Source: SB15 sp964639245 (GTDB lineage: Bacteria; Chloroflexota; Anaerolineae; Aggregatilineales; J027). From it: a DNA stretch of 53,478 nucleotides. A program made the position numbers and the translations under genes. The stretch is from the NCBI GenBank assembly GCA_964639245.1, contig CAZXCU010000026.1:1-53478 (forward strand), given 5' to 3'. Positions 43,378-51,956 of this stretch are shown here, piece after piece. The number at the start of each line of letters is the position of its first letter. The stretch's first letter is position 1. The notes under the pieces were generated by a model. The model did no database searches, was not told the DNA's origin, and worked only from the letters and a program-made list of their open reading frames with translations.

Positions 43378-43980
43378 ATGATACGATTGTGGCGATTGAT
43401 TCTCCTGTTGTTTGGCGTATTTTTGTTCGGGATTACGGTGCTGCGGTGGGTGCAACCAGCGCAGACGGACGGCTTGTATTTGACTATTTACGGGTCACGC
43501 TCGGTGTTCGACTGTTGCTATACCTATATGGTGAATGAGGACAAACGACAGGCCAATCGGGTGCGGGTGGGCAGTTCGGAACAACCGACGATTTTGAGTC
43601 CAATTTCCGCCGATGGGATGTGGATGTATGCGCGAACCCGTCTTTCGACCAGTTGGGCGCTGTACCTGATTCATCTGCCCACCAATACCATCCTGCGGGC
43701 GGCAGACGAGGCAGCCGAAGGCGAAACCTATTTCTGGTCAAGCACCGACAATATTTTATATTATGCGCGGGTGGTGCCGGGCGAAAGCATGGCCTATTAT
43801 CAGGTTTCGCCCCAAGCCCTGACTCCAGTCCGCCTGACCGACCCCATGTTTGGCTTCGTGCGCTCTACCTCCCAACGCAGCTTGCCTTACACTGAATTTG
43901 ATCCCGCGATTCCGATGTTGTACGCGGTGCTGGTGCTGTTTGTGGCAGGCGGATTAACGCGGCTAACAAGGGATCATTAA
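43378..43980 (+). CDS. Membrane protein with extracytoplasmic propeller-like segment
   Basis: 200 residues. TM helix at about 5-24 and another near the C-terminus (about 176-194, IPMLYAVLVLFVAGGL). The middle part (GLYLTIYG, TILSPISADGMWMYAR, YLIHLPTN, YFWSSTDNILYYAR) looks like two or three propeller blades, too few for a closed ring. It may be a remnant or pair with another chain. Function unknown. Confidence 0.65.
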   Translation: MIRLWRLILLLFGVFLFGITVLRWVQPAQTDGLYLTIYGSRSVFDCCYTYMVNEDKRQANRVRVGSSEQPTILSPISADGMWMYARTRLSTSWALYLIHLPTNTILRAADEAAEGETYFWSSTDNILYYARVVPGESMAYYQVSPQALTPVRLTDPMFGFVRSTSQRSLPYTEFDPAIPMLYAVLVLFVAGGLTRLTRDH

Positions 43981-43991
43981 ATCCATCCCGG

Positions 43992-44020
43992 TTGCAGAAT
44001 GCCCTTATTTCTCCTATAAA
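43992..44020 (+). promoter_or_regulatory. Promoter of the gene at 44045
   Basis: -35 TTGCAG (43992-43997), 17-bp spacer, -10 TATAAA (44015-44020). Start near 44027; GAGGAG lies before ATG 44045. Confidence 0.5.
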
Positions 44021-44044
44021 AGAAGTCATATGAGGAGAAATGTC

Positions 44045-45454
44045 ATGTCCAAATGGATAGCAATGGTCGTCTGTCTTGTGCTGATGGTACTGCCCGTTCA
44101 GGCCCAAGAGTCCGATGTACAAACCGTCATTTCAAACGATGAAACCTTTAGCCTGCAAGTTCCCGCCGATTGGTATGTGGTCGATATTAGCACAGGCATC
44201 ATCGCCACAAGCTCCGAAGCGGCCTTTGGCAACATTCTACAAAATAATGCGCCACAGCCCGGCGATATCCTGGTGCTGGCTTTCGGGCAGGCGATGTTAG
44301 AATCGGAAATTGGCGCGGTAGCTGGCGACGATTTACGGACACAGGCCGAAAAAGTAGCCGCCTCGCTGGGAGAAGGCAATCCGCCTTTGGTGTTCGGTGA
44401 ACTTATCGAAACCCCACTGCCCGATGGTCGTCTGGCGGTTTTTGGCGAAACAACGGCGCAAAGTTCGCAATATGGCGGATTTTTCCTGATTGATGCAGGG
44501 GATGGAACAACGCTTGGGTTGGTGGTGTTGGGGTTGGAAGAAACCCTCGACAATTCCAGCGATGGCTTGCTTTCGATTCTGGCTTCGCTGACGTTGGGAA
44601 CCCCTGCCCCCTTGAATACGGCCTCGCTGGTCTGGTCGGTGGAAGATGTTTACACCAACCTCTTTAATGATCTGGCGCTGGTCGGGGAGGTCATCTATAC
44701 ATCGGATGGCAACGAAGGGGTGCTGAAATTTTCATTGGAGGGCGAATCCCTTGGCAAGCTCGAAGTTGCCGATGATTCTTATAAAGGGGGGGCAGATGTT
44801 GCCGCGGACTCGCAAGGGAATTTATGGATTGCTGATGCACTGAGCGCCCGCGTCTGGAAAGTTACACCGGAAGGTGAAGTCCTGTTAGTCATTGAAGGCG
44901 GCGATAAATTTGACGGCTTGAATCCCAACAATCTTGCCGTAGGTGCGGACGATACTCTGTATATGACGGTGCGCCGTGATGAGGCCAATATCTTGCTGCG
45001 CTGGAGTCCCGAAGGTGAATTTTTAAGCGAGGTCGACATTACCATTCCCGACGGAGTGGTCTGGGCAATGTCTGCCGCACCGGATGGGAACATTTATGTG
45101 GTGGATTTTGCCGTCGGGATTCGGGTGTTTGATGCTGCCGGCACACTCATCAACGATAATTTTGCTCGAAGTGTGACTTCTTTCTCGCTGATTGGCGGTT
45201 TTGCCGCACTCGCAGATGGCACATTTTTGCTGACTAAAAGTTTCTTAGACAGCGACGAAGGCTATGACATCATGCACTTGAACGCCGAAGGAACGGTCAT
45301 TGGCAAATACAGCGCGGCGGATTTGGGATTTGGCGGGTTTGAAAGTCCGTCCGATTTTGTGATGACCCCGGAAGGCGATGTAATTGTGAGCGATTCTTCC
45401 ACACAAGGGTCACGTTTGTTCCGCATGACAATTGTGCCACCTGCGGGTGAATAA
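44045..45454 (+). CDS. Exported protein with NHL/SMP-30-like propeller
   Basis: 469 residues from ATG 44045 (GAGGAG upstream; the earlier ATG overlaps that site). Signal peptide at 1-20 (ending PVQAQ). Residues about 25-190 form a PsbP/DUF1795-like domain beginning TFSLQVPADWYVVDIS. Residues about 195-469 have NHL-type blades: GVLKFSLEGESLGKLE, DSQGNLWIADALSARVWKVTPEGE, DDTLYMTVRRDEANILLRWSPEGE, APDGNIYVVDFAVGIRVFD. Likely outside the membrane. Function unknown. Confidence 0.8.
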   Translation: MSKWIAMVVCLVLMVLPVQAQESDVQTVISNDETFSLQVPADWYVVDISTGIIATSSEAAFGNILQNNAPQPGDILVLAFGQAMLESEIGAVAGDDLRTQAEKVAASLGEGNPPLVFGELIETPLPDGRLAVFGETTAQSSQYGGFFLIDAGDGTTLGLVVLGLEETLDNSSDGLLSILASLTLGTPAPLNTASLVWSVEDVYTNLFNDLALVGEVIYTSDGNEGVLKFSLEGESLGKLEVADDSYKGGADVAADSQGNLWIADALSARVWKVTPEGEVLLVIEGGDKFDGLNPNNLAVGADDTLYMTVRRDEANILLRWSPEGEFLSEVDITIPDGVVWAMSAAPDGNIYVVDFAVGIRVFDAAGTLINDNFARSVTSFSLIGGFAALADGTFLLTKSFLDSDEGYDIMHLNAEGTVIGKYSAADLGFGGFESPSDFVMTPEGDVIVSDSSTQGSRLFRMTIVPPAGE

Positions 45455-45465
45455 ATAAAGCATTT

Positions 45466-45502
45466 CGGGTGGGGATATTTTTTGACCTCACCCGTCTTTG
45501 GC
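45466..45502. repeat. Short hairpin repeat, copy with GGGGATATTTTTTG core
   Basis: Hairpin CGGGTGGGG..CCTCACCCG followed by TCTTTGGC. It matches 32414-32446 (GGGGATATTTTTG-CCCCACCCTGCCTTTGGC) closely, and a shorter relative GGGGAAATCCCCACCCT lies at 53404-53420. It may double as a weak terminator. Confidence 0.6.
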
Positions 45503-45574
45503 AACACCGATGGGATTTAAGCAGATTGCAAAGCCAGCGTGGTCGGAACAGTGGCATTTTGTTACACTTGCCCC

Positions 45575-46174
45575 ATGACTCAACGACGATATGAACGACG
45601 TTCCGATAAAAAACTCACCACGCAGCAAAAACGCATGATTTTAGCCGCCGCATCCGTTCCATTTGTGGGTGGGTTGCTGCTGGCGGGGCTGCTCCTGTTT
45701 GCCAGCCAACGCTGGTTTGATGAAGCCTCTTTTTATAATTCGCAGGGCGTTGACCTTGCCGAAGATGGCAACTACGGACAGGCGGCTGACCGTTTTACCC
45801 GTGCCATTGAACTCGACCCCGACATTGCTGAATATCATTACAATCGCGGGTTGGCGTTTGCCCTGCTGGAAGATTACGAAGCCGCGATTCCCGATTTTAC
45901 CCGTGCGATTGCATTGGATGAAACCTACACCGATGCCTACTACAATCGCGGGATGGCCTATCATGCGGTGGAAAATTATGAAGCGGCAATTGCGGATTAT
46001 ACGCTGGTGATGCAGGATGACCCCTTGTTTGCGGAACCCTACTATCGGCGGGGCTTGTCCTACGAGGCACAGGGCGAAATGGTGCTAGCCCGTGCCGATT
46101 ATGAGGAATATTTGCTCTCCTCCAACATTGAATATGCCGAAGAAGCCCAAATCCGATTGGATGCGCTCCCATGA
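45575..46174 (+). CDS. Membrane-anchored TPR protein
   Basis: 199 residues from ATG 45575. Basic N-terminus, one TM helix (about 24-46), then four TPR units (about 52-190: NSQGVDLAEDGNYGQAADRF, YNRGLAFALLEDYEAAIPDF, YNRGMAYHAVENYEAAIADY, YRRGLSYEAQGEMVLARADY). A -10-like TACACT ends six bases before the ATG, suggesting a leaderless mRNA. Its stop overlaps the next ATG (ATGA). Probably a scaffold for protein contacts. Confidence 0.82.
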   Translation: MTQRRYERRSDKKLTTQQKRMILAAASVPFVGGLLLAGLLLFASQRWFDEASFYNSQGVDLAEDGNYGQAADRFTRAIELDPDIAEYHYNRGLAFALLEDYEAAIPDFTRAIALDETYTDAYYNRGMAYHAVENYEAAIADYTLVMQDDPLFAEPYYRRGLSYEAQGEMVLARADYEEYLLSSNIEYAEEAQIRLDALP

Positions 46175-46761
46175 ATAAACCGGAACACGAATTTTATTTT
46201 GACAGAGGGCAAGCGCGACAAATGGTCGGGGATTTGGCGGGGGCGCTGGCAGACTACAACCGTACCTTAGAAATTCAAGTGGATTTCGCTCCCGCTTATC
46301 ACAATCGGGGAGGGATTCGGTTTGCCATTCAAGATTTTGATGGGGCATTGGCGGATTTTGAACAGGCCATCGGGTTCAATCCCTCCCTCGCGGCGGCCTA
46401 CATTGGACGGGGGAATGTCTACCGCACGATGGGCGCGGTGGGGGAGGCGCTGGAAAATTACGATCAAGCGCTGGCCTTGAATCCGAATTTGCCTGAAGCG
46501 TATCATAATCGGGCGATGCTGAAACGCGATGCCGGACATTTTGCACCCGCGCTTGCCGATCTAAATGAAGCGCTGCGCTTGAATCCCGACTATCTGAATG
46601 CGTATTTCACGCGGAGTGGTGTCCAATATCGGCTCGGAGATTTACACGGGGCGATTGCCGACCTCGAAAAATATCTTGCGCTGGGTGGGGGAACGCACTT
46701 TGGCGATAGAGAAAAGGTCGAACTTGCGCTGGCGGAACTGCGTCAGCAATTAGAAAAATGA
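46171..46761 (+). CDS. Cytoplasmic TPR protein
   Basis: 196 residues, no TM or signal. Five TPR units: FDRGQARQMVGDLAGALADY, HNRGGIRFAIQDFDGALADF, IGRGNVYRTMGAVGEALENY, HNRAMLKRDAGHFAPALADL, FTRSGVQYRLGDLHGAIADL. Translation is coupled to the membrane TPR gene by an ATGA overlap, so the two probably work together. Confidence 0.82.
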   Translation: MNKPEHEFYFDRGQARQMVGDLAGALADYNRTLEIQVDFAPAYHNRGGIRFAIQDFDGALADFEQAIGFNPSLAAAYIGRGNVYRTMGAVGEALENYDQALALNPNLPEAYHNRAMLKRDAGHFAPALADLNEALRLNPDYLNAYFTRSGVQYRLGDLHGAIADLEKYLALGGGTHFGDREKVELALAELRQQLEK

Positions 46762-46853
46762 GCGTTGGCAGGTTAAAATAGGCCACTCGATACAGGCGTT
46801 CCCAAGTAATTTTCTTTACCCTGAAATTAGACATTTGAAGGATAACCGAACCG

Positions 46854-47273
46854 ATGAAAAATCAAATCGTGAAAGATTGGATGACTCAAAATCCCGTCAC
46901 TATTTCTGCGAAAAGCACCCTCCCTGAAGCCCATAATTTGATGCGTGAGAAAAAAGTCCGCCGTTTACCCGTGTTAGACCATGACAAACTGGTGGGCATT
47001 ATTTCGCTAACGGATGTGATGGAAGCCAAACCCTCCGATGCGACCACGTTAAGTATATATGAACTCAATTATCTCCTAGCAAAACTCACGGTTTCTAAAA
47101 TCATGTCCAAAAGTGTCATGACTGTTACGCCTGAAACCACTGTCGCAGACGCGGCACGGATGATGCTAGATTATAAAATTGGTGGGATTCCGGTGGTCGA
47201 TGGCGAAATGTTGGTCGGCATCATCACCGAGAGCGATATTTTCCGTATGGTCGTCCAAACTTACACTGATTAA
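46854..47273 (+). CDS. CBS-domain pair protein
   Basis: 139 residues made of two CBS motifs: VKDWMTQNPVTISAKSTLPEA..RRLPVLDHDKLVGIISLTDV and ISKIM-type VSKIMSKSVMTVTPETTVADA..GGIPVVDGEMLVGIITESDI. CBS pairs bind adenine nucleotides and regulate other proteins or act as AcuB-like stand-alone sensors. The partner is not apparent. Not part of an operon; a hairpin follows. Confidence 0.92.
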   Translation: MKNQIVKDWMTQNPVTISAKSTLPEAHNLMREKKVRRLPVLDHDKLVGIISLTDVMEAKPSDATTLSIYELNYLLAKLTVSKIMSKSVMTVTPETTVADAARMMLDYKIGGIPVVDGEMLVGIITESDIFRMVVQTYTD

Positions 47274-47281
47274 ACCCTCTA

Positions 47282-47309
47282 CGGCGGGTAGGCAAGCAAC
47301 TGCCCGCCG
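47282..47309. terminator. Hairpin between convergent CBS and STAS-like genes
   Basis: CGGCGGGTAG pairs with the right arm CTGCCCGCCG (one G-T pair), eight-base loop. No strong T-run, so it is a weak bidirectional terminator. Confidence 0.55.
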
Positions 47310-47312
47310 CGT

Positions 47313-47714
47313 TTACCCAACACTCGCTGCTGCGAGATCTTCACTCAGCCACGCGAGCGCTTCTTCACAGCTAAAAAACAATTCACGCTTCAACCGATGA
47401 TGGGAATGCCCGATACCATATTTAACATATAGCCGAAAAGCCTGCGATGCCGCGCTTTTTTTCATCACATAGGCCGTGCGACCATACAGACGGGGGAAGG
47501 TTCGCAGCAAATCCTCCGTGCGCTGACGGTAGTAAGGGGTGAGGGTCATATGAGGATTTTCGGTGTAGTCTAGCAACGCGAGGTAGGGTTTGCCAGCCGT
47601 CCAATTGCGCAAAATATGTTTGATGGCTTCTGAATTTTGATAAATGGAATCGCGTGAAAAAGTCTTAATTTTATAAATAACAACTTGGTCGTTATATACC
47701 CATTCGATTTCCAT
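47313..47714 (-). CDS. Small STAS/SpoIIAA-like protein (paralogue)
   Basis: 133 residues from ATG 47714; the earlier in-frame start lies upstream of the predicted transcription start. Similar to the protein at 41951-42445: KPYLALLDYTENP in the middle and FFSCEEALAWLSED at the C-terminus. It starts with a strand MEIEWVYNDQVVIYKI as in STAS folds. It has its own strong promoter. Role unknown; it could act in trans on the kinase-STAND protein. Confidence 0.72.
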   Translation of the reverse strand: MEIEWVYNDQVVIYKIKTFSRDSIYQNSEAIKHILRNWTAGKPYLALLDYTENPHMTLTPYYRQRTEDLLRTFPRLYGRTAYVMKKSAASQAFRLYVKYGIGHSHHRLKRELFFSCEEALAWLSEDLAAASVG

Positions 47715-47743
47715 GTGAGTCTCTCGTGTAACAGGCCAAAAAT

Positions 47744-47772
47744 AATATAGCATAGATTATAAAAATTGTAAA
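47744..47772 (-). promoter_or_regulatory. Strong promoter of the solo STAS-like gene
   Basis: Minus strand: -35 TTTACA (47767-47772), 17-bp spacer ending TGC, -10 TATATT (47744-47749). Start near 47737, about 23 bases before ATG 47714. Confidence 0.75.
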
Positions 47773-47881
47773 AAAATGAGCGTGATTTTATGAGGCACAC
47801 ATCGTAAAGGAGACAAAATCGGAATGGGCGGGCGAGCCAAGAGCGCGTAATATTGAGAGCAAAATTTTGGAGTGTTTTGCA

Positions 47882-49222
47882 ATGACCTATATACAATTAC
47901 AGACGGAAATTCCCGGCCCCAAAAGCCGTGAGATTCTGGCACGGCGGGCGGCGGCAGTTACCAACGGCCTTGCCAAAGCCACCGACATTGTGGTGGAAAG
48001 TGCTTCGGGCGCAGTGGTGCGTGATGTCGACGGCAATACCCTACTGGATTTTGCGGGAGGAATCGGGATGTTGGCGGTGGGTCACAGCCCGAAAAATGTC
48101 GTGGAGGCGATGCACACCCAAGCCGAAAAATTGATTCATATGTGTTCGATTGTGGCGACCTACGAACCGTATGTGGAATTGGCGGAGCTTTTAAATCGGG
48201 TTGCGCCGGGTGATTTTCCTAAAAAAACCTTGTTAAGCAACAGCGGCAGTGAGGCGGTGGAATATGCCGTCAATCTGGCGCGTGCCTACACCAAACGTCC
48301 GGCGGTGATGGCCTTTGAAGGTGCATATCATGGGCGGACACAACTGGCGCTCTCGCTGACCAGTAAATATGGTTTGTTCAAAAAGCAGTTTGGGCCGTTT
48401 GCGCCGGAAATTTACCGGATTCCCGCGCCAAATGTTTATCGTCACCCCCCCGGCATGACCGAAGAGGAATTTGTCGAGTGGTCGTGCTGGTCGCTGGAAA
48501 ATGCGCTGATTGCTCAGGTAGACCCCTCCGCTATCGCCGCGATGATTATTGAGCCGGTGCAAGGTGAAGCCGGTTTTATCCCTATGCCCCCCGCGTTTCT
48601 GGCGAAAATCCGCGAAATTTGCACGCAGCATGGCATTGTGATGATTGCCGATGAAGTCCAATGTGGGATGGGACGCACCGGAAAATTGTTTGCGATGGAA
48701 CATTACGGCATGGCGGCGGATATGACCACCACCGCTAAATCACTGGGGGCCGGAATGCCGATTGCGGCAACGATAGGCCGTGCAGAAATGATGGATGCGG
48801 CGCACCCCGGCGGTGTGGGTGGCACTTACGGCGGCAGTCCGGTGGCGATTGCGGCAGCACTGGAAGCGGTCAATATGATTAACACCCCCGAATTTTTGAA
48901 TCGGGCCGCCCAGATTGGCAAAACCATCCGCGAAACAATGCTCGGTTGGAAAGAAAAATACCCGATGATTGGCGATGTGCGCGGCTTGGGTGCGATGATG
49001 CTGGTTGAATTTGTCAAAGACCGCGAAACCAAAGAACCCATTCCGAATGAAACCCTGGCAATCATCCGTTATGCCGCCCAACATGGCCTGATTCTGATTC
49101 GGGCGGGGTTGTATAGCAACTGCATCCGCTTGCTGCCTCCCCTGAATATGTCCGATGATATTCTGCATGAGGGGTTGGCCGTGCTGGAAGCTGGCATTGC
49201 CTCGGTGCAAAAGTCATTGTAG
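47882..49222 (+). CDS. gabT: Class III aminotransferase, 4-aminobutyrate aminotransferase-like
   Basis: 446 residues from ATG 47882 (GGAGTG nine bases before). PLP fold type I class III: SGSEAVEYAVNLARAYTKRP near 125, EPVQGEAGFIPMP near 225, IADEVQCGMGRTGK near 255, and PLP lysine near 285 in TTTAKSLGAGMPIAA. It should transfer the amino group of GABA or another omega-amino acid to 2-oxoglutarate. No succinate-semialdehyde dehydrogenase is adjacent, so substrate range is open. Confidence 0.9.
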   Translation: MTYIQLQTEIPGPKSREILARRAAAVTNGLAKATDIVVESASGAVVRDVDGNTLLDFAGGIGMLAVGHSPKNVVEAMHTQAEKLIHMCSIVATYEPYVELAELLNRVAPGDFPKKTLLSNSGSEAVEYAVNLARAYTKRPAVMAFEGAYHGRTQLALSLTSKYGLFKKQFGPFAPEIYRIPAPNVYRHPPGMTEEEFVEWSCWSLENALIAQVDPSAIAAMIIEPVQGEAGFIPMPPAFLAKIREICTQHGIVMIADEVQCGMGRTGKLFAMEHYGMAADMTTTAKSLGAGMPIAATIGRAEMMDAAHPGGVGGTYGGSPVAIAAALEAVNMINTPEFLNRAAQIGKTIRETMLGWKEKYPMIGDVRGLGAMMLVEFVKDRETKEPIPNETLAIIRYAAQHGLILIRAGLYSNCIRLLPPLNMSDDILHEGLAVLEAGIASVQKSL

Positions 49223-49287
49223 TTTTTGACCCATTCTAGGGGCAGTGACAAGTGCGTTACCGATAAACTTTTGAGATTGTACTTGAG

Positions 49288-49415
49288 TAACCTTCGGTTA
49301 ATTTTTGGAAAACAAGGACGCGATATATCACGTCCCTACGGGAAATCCACCCTAGCAAATTCGTAGGGACGGCATAGATGCCGTCCGACAAATTCTAAAA
49401 CCTAACCGAAGGTTA
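49288..49415. repeat. Inverted repeat with TAACCTTCGGTTA ends
   Basis: Perfect 13-bp arms at 49288-49300 and 49403-49415; each arm is itself nearly palindromic. An inner stem CGTCCCTACG/CGTAGGGACG also exists. No coding capacity. The right arm adjoins AAAACCTAAC, a motif also found in the repeat at 23324-23338. Confidence 0.65.
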
Positions 49416-49421
49416 TTTCGT

Positions 49422-49492
49422 TGCTGCATCCGGTCAATAAATTCACAGGAGGGCTTCCAACAGAGGGGGTAGGATATTTCCTATCCCCTCCC
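49422..49492. mobile_element. MITE-like family A, partial copy
   Basis: Begins TGCTGCATCCGGTC and continues with AATAAATTCACAGG, matching the left end of 51721-51901 (TGCTGCGTCCGGTAAATT..TTCAGAGG). An internal GGGG..CCCC hairpin (about 49466-49489) follows, but no right-hand inverted repeat is found before the SPFH gene stop. Confidence 0.45.
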
Positions 49493-49499
49493 ATTGGCT

Positions 49500-50468
49500 T
49501 TAATTATCGCTGGTTTCTTCCTGTGGAGGAGAAGTGTTTTGCATCAACGCCTGCAAATCGAAAATATACGGACTGTTGGCGGGTAGCGCGATAATCTGCA
49601 CGTTGTCGCTCAGATTCGCCACATACTGATATTGCAGCAGAGCAGGATTATTGGCTAAAACTTCCGCCACCAGCGCCAAGGCTTGTGCTTCCCCTTCAGC
49701 TTCAATGACACGCGCATTGGCAATCCCCTCGGCCCGTTTTTCCGCTTGGGCGGCTTCATTTTCCACCGTTTGAATGCCCACTTCGGCAATTTGGGCGTTT
49801 TCAATGGATTGGGCATATTCTTCGGTAAAAGTAATATCGCGTATCAGAATATCCACCACATCCAAGCCTTCGGGGTTGAGTTTTTCGGTAATGCGTTCGG
49901 TCAAGGCGGTGTCGATTTCATCGCGTTTTTGATACGTTCCCTGCACATCGAATCCACCCAGCACATCGCGGATAATACTCCGCATTTGGGGGCGAATAAG
50001 TTCGGTACGATAGCGTTCGCTCGGCCATTTTTGATGAACTTCGTTAATTCGTTCCGGGCTGATGTTGTAAATCAGGCTGATTTCAACATTGACCTGCTGC
50101 CCGTCGGAAGTCCGCGCTTCTACCGCATCATCGCCTTGAACATCGCCTTCGAATGTGACAGCGCTCATCGTATAGGTCTGGCGTGAAACATCATAAATTT
50201 TGTAACTGGTCGTGAACGGATTAATCACATGCAAACCGGGTTCTTTCGGGTTGCCCAATTCGCCATTAACCCGGTTAAAAACCACCATCCGCTCATTGGG
50301 CGCAACCGAGACCAAACACAGCGCCACCGTGAACAACAAAACTGCGAGGACTCCCACACCCAGCGCGGCGGGACGAAAAAGAGGTTGACGCAGCCGAAAC
50401 GATGCAATCAGCAGGCCCATCGCACCCGCCAGCAGCAAAATACTCAAGAGGATAAATAGAGCAGTCAT
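49500..50468 (-). CDS. SPFH/band 7 (prohibitin-like) membrane protein
   Basis: 322 residues. Two N-terminal hydrophobic helices (about 3-25 and 35-55), then the SPFH domain (about 55-225: VVFNRVNGEL, EPGLHVINPF, DGQQVNVEISLIYNI, GTYQKRDEIDTALTE, GLDVVDILIRDI). An alanine/glutamate-rich coiled coil follows (about 225-275, ENEAAQAEKRAEGIANARVIEAEGEAQA). These proteins form rings or scaffolds in the membrane and guide proteolysis or lipid domains. AGGAA precedes the ATG. Confidence 0.9.
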   Translation of the reverse strand: MTALFILLSILLLAGAMGLLIASFRLRQPLFRPAALGVGVLAVLLFTVALCLVSVAPNERMVVFNRVNGELGNPKEPGLHVINPFTTSYKIYDVSRQTYTMSAVTFEGDVQGDDAVEARTSDGQQVNVEISLIYNISPERINEVHQKWPSERYRTELIRPQMRSIIRDVLGGFDVQGTYQKRDEIDTALTERITEKLNPEGLDVVDILIRDITFTEEYAQSIENAQIAEVGIQTVENEAAQAEKRAEGIANARVIEAEGEAQALALVAEVLANNPALLQYQYVANLSDNVQIIALPANSPYIFDLQALMQNTSPPQEETSDN

Positions 50469-50629
50469 GAAAAATTCCTGTCTCTTACACTTAGTTACCC
50501 TCTTATTTTACCGCTTTGTGTCAGGGGTGGGGGCAAAAACCCCACTCTTTGGGAGGGCGTGGGGCAAGCGTTATGGCACAATCCGCATGAATCGTGTACT
50601 ATGTGGCGCGATTTGAGGAGAAACTGTGC

Positions 50630-51649
50630 ATGAAATCGCTGCTTGTTGTGGTAATGTTGGGCGTGCTGCTGGCATGGGTCGTGCCTGTGATGGCACAAAC
50701 CGTACCCACTTTTGTTGTCACCATTACCGAATTAAATGTGCGGGCATTGCCATCCACGAATGGCGCTCGTTTACAAACTGCGCCCGCCAACACGACTCTG
50801 CAAGTTGTAGGGCGTAATGGGGATAGTTCCTGGGTACAAGTTGCCTACAAAGGTGTGGTTGGCTGGGTCAGCACAGCCTATGTGACTGCCAATGGCGAGC
50901 TTTCGCTGCTGCCGATTACTGATGGGAGTGATCCGGCAGTGCCTGCCAATGTGGGGCAAAGCACCTCACCAGATGGCACCGTGGTAGCAAATGGCACGCT
51001 GGTTGTTTTTTCGGCAACCGCCAAAGTGAATGTCCGCCAAGAACCGAATGAAAATGCCCTGCGTCTGGGACAACTCGAAATCAACCAGCGCGTGACGGTG
51101 GTAGAGGTCGATGCTACCCGCAGTTGGGGCAAAATTGATTTTAACGGGCAAACCGGTTGGGTGGCGCTGTTCGCGGTGACGGTCTTGGGAGATCTTCGGA
51201 CAGTAGCGATTACGGGCAACCCGGAGTCGGGGACAAATTTACCCCTGCCGGAAGGCGCTCCGACCTTAGAACAACGCGCCATCATTGATAAAGTACAGGC
51301 GCACCTTGCCCAATTTTTACCCGATATTAACGAATTGGTGTTTGTGTTGAGTCTGGGCGCAGACGCTGACCCCTTTGTGGCGTGTGGCCCGGAAATCGAA
51401 TACTTTAAACTGTATAGTCCAGCGCGGCGAGATTATGAACTTGTACCAGCCCTACGAACCTTGGTTCTGGATATGAACAATGCGCTGCGACAATTGAATC
51501 GGGCGCGGGCGGCGTGGATTGTAGGTTGTGGGTCGGACAAAACGCTGGTGGATGCAACCAAATTTGCGCCTTGGCTGACCACCGCCCAAGACGGCCTGAC
51601 CGATTTACAAACTGTGCAAACCGATTTAGCAGAACTGTCTGCGCCGTAA
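50630..51649 (+). CDS. Exported protein with two bacterial SH3 domains
   Basis: 339 residues from ATG 50630 (GAGGAG upstream). Signal peptide at 1-22 (MKSLLVVVMLGVLLAWVVPVMA). Two SH3b domains: about 28-90 (ITELNVRALPSTNGARLQ ... WVQVAYKGVVGWVS) and about 125-195 (AKVNVRQEPNENALRLG ... WGKIDFNGQTGWVA). The C-terminal 120 residues are helical with two cysteines (VACGPE, VGCGSD). SH3b domains often bind peptidoglycan or cell-wall polymers. No catalytic domain seen. Confidence 0.82.
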   Translation: MKSLLVVVMLGVLLAWVVPVMAQTVPTFVVTITELNVRALPSTNGARLQTAPANTTLQVVGRNGDSSWVQVAYKGVVGWVSTAYVTANGELSLLPITDGSDPAVPANVGQSTSPDGTVVANGTLVVFSATAKVNVRQEPNENALRLGQLEINQRVTVVEVDATRSWGKIDFNGQTGWVALFAVTVLGDLRTVAITGNPESGTNLPLPEGAPTLEQRAIIDKVQAHLAQFLPDINELVFVLSLGADADPFVACGPEIEYFKLYSPARRDYELVPALRTLVLDMNNALRQLNRARAAWIVGCGSDKTLVDATKFAPWLTTAQDGLTDLQTVQTDLAELSAP

Positions 51650-51956
51650 GAGCTTCACTCTGTAAATTCTATCCGGGTGGGAGATGGGTGTTTTGCCCCA
51701 AACCTGCCCGAATAGAATTCAGTGCTGCGTCCGGTAAATTAGTTCAGAGGGTGGGTTACAGATGTTTCACATCTTTCTCCGTTGGAGATCCACCCCTACC
51801 GAAAAACCAATTTATGAGGTGAAAATTCGGTAGGGGTAGGTGCTAAGGACGGTACGCCGCCCGTCACCTCCCCTACGAAAGAACTTACCGAATGAAGCAT
51901 TTAGAGACCGCCTAAAAATTCAAGGGACGGCTATTCCTTGACCCCAACGCTTTTTC
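51650..51956. other. Intergenic region with MITE-like copy 2
   Basis: 307 bases without a supported gene. It contains a GGGTGGGAGATGGGTG hairpin-like segment at about 51675-51710 and the family A element 51721-51901. The genes on both sides converge. Confidence 0.6.
51721..51901. mobile_element. MITE-like element, family A, copy 2 (181 bp)
   Basis: Ends AGTGCTGCGTCCGGTAAATT (51721-51740) and AACTTACCGAATGAAGCATT (51882-51901) are inverted repeats matching at 15 of 20 positions. The left portion, including GAGGGTGGGTTAC, matches 23192-23230. The internal part has extra stems (CCCCTACCGAA/TTCGGTAGGGG). No coding capacity. Confidence 0.68.
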
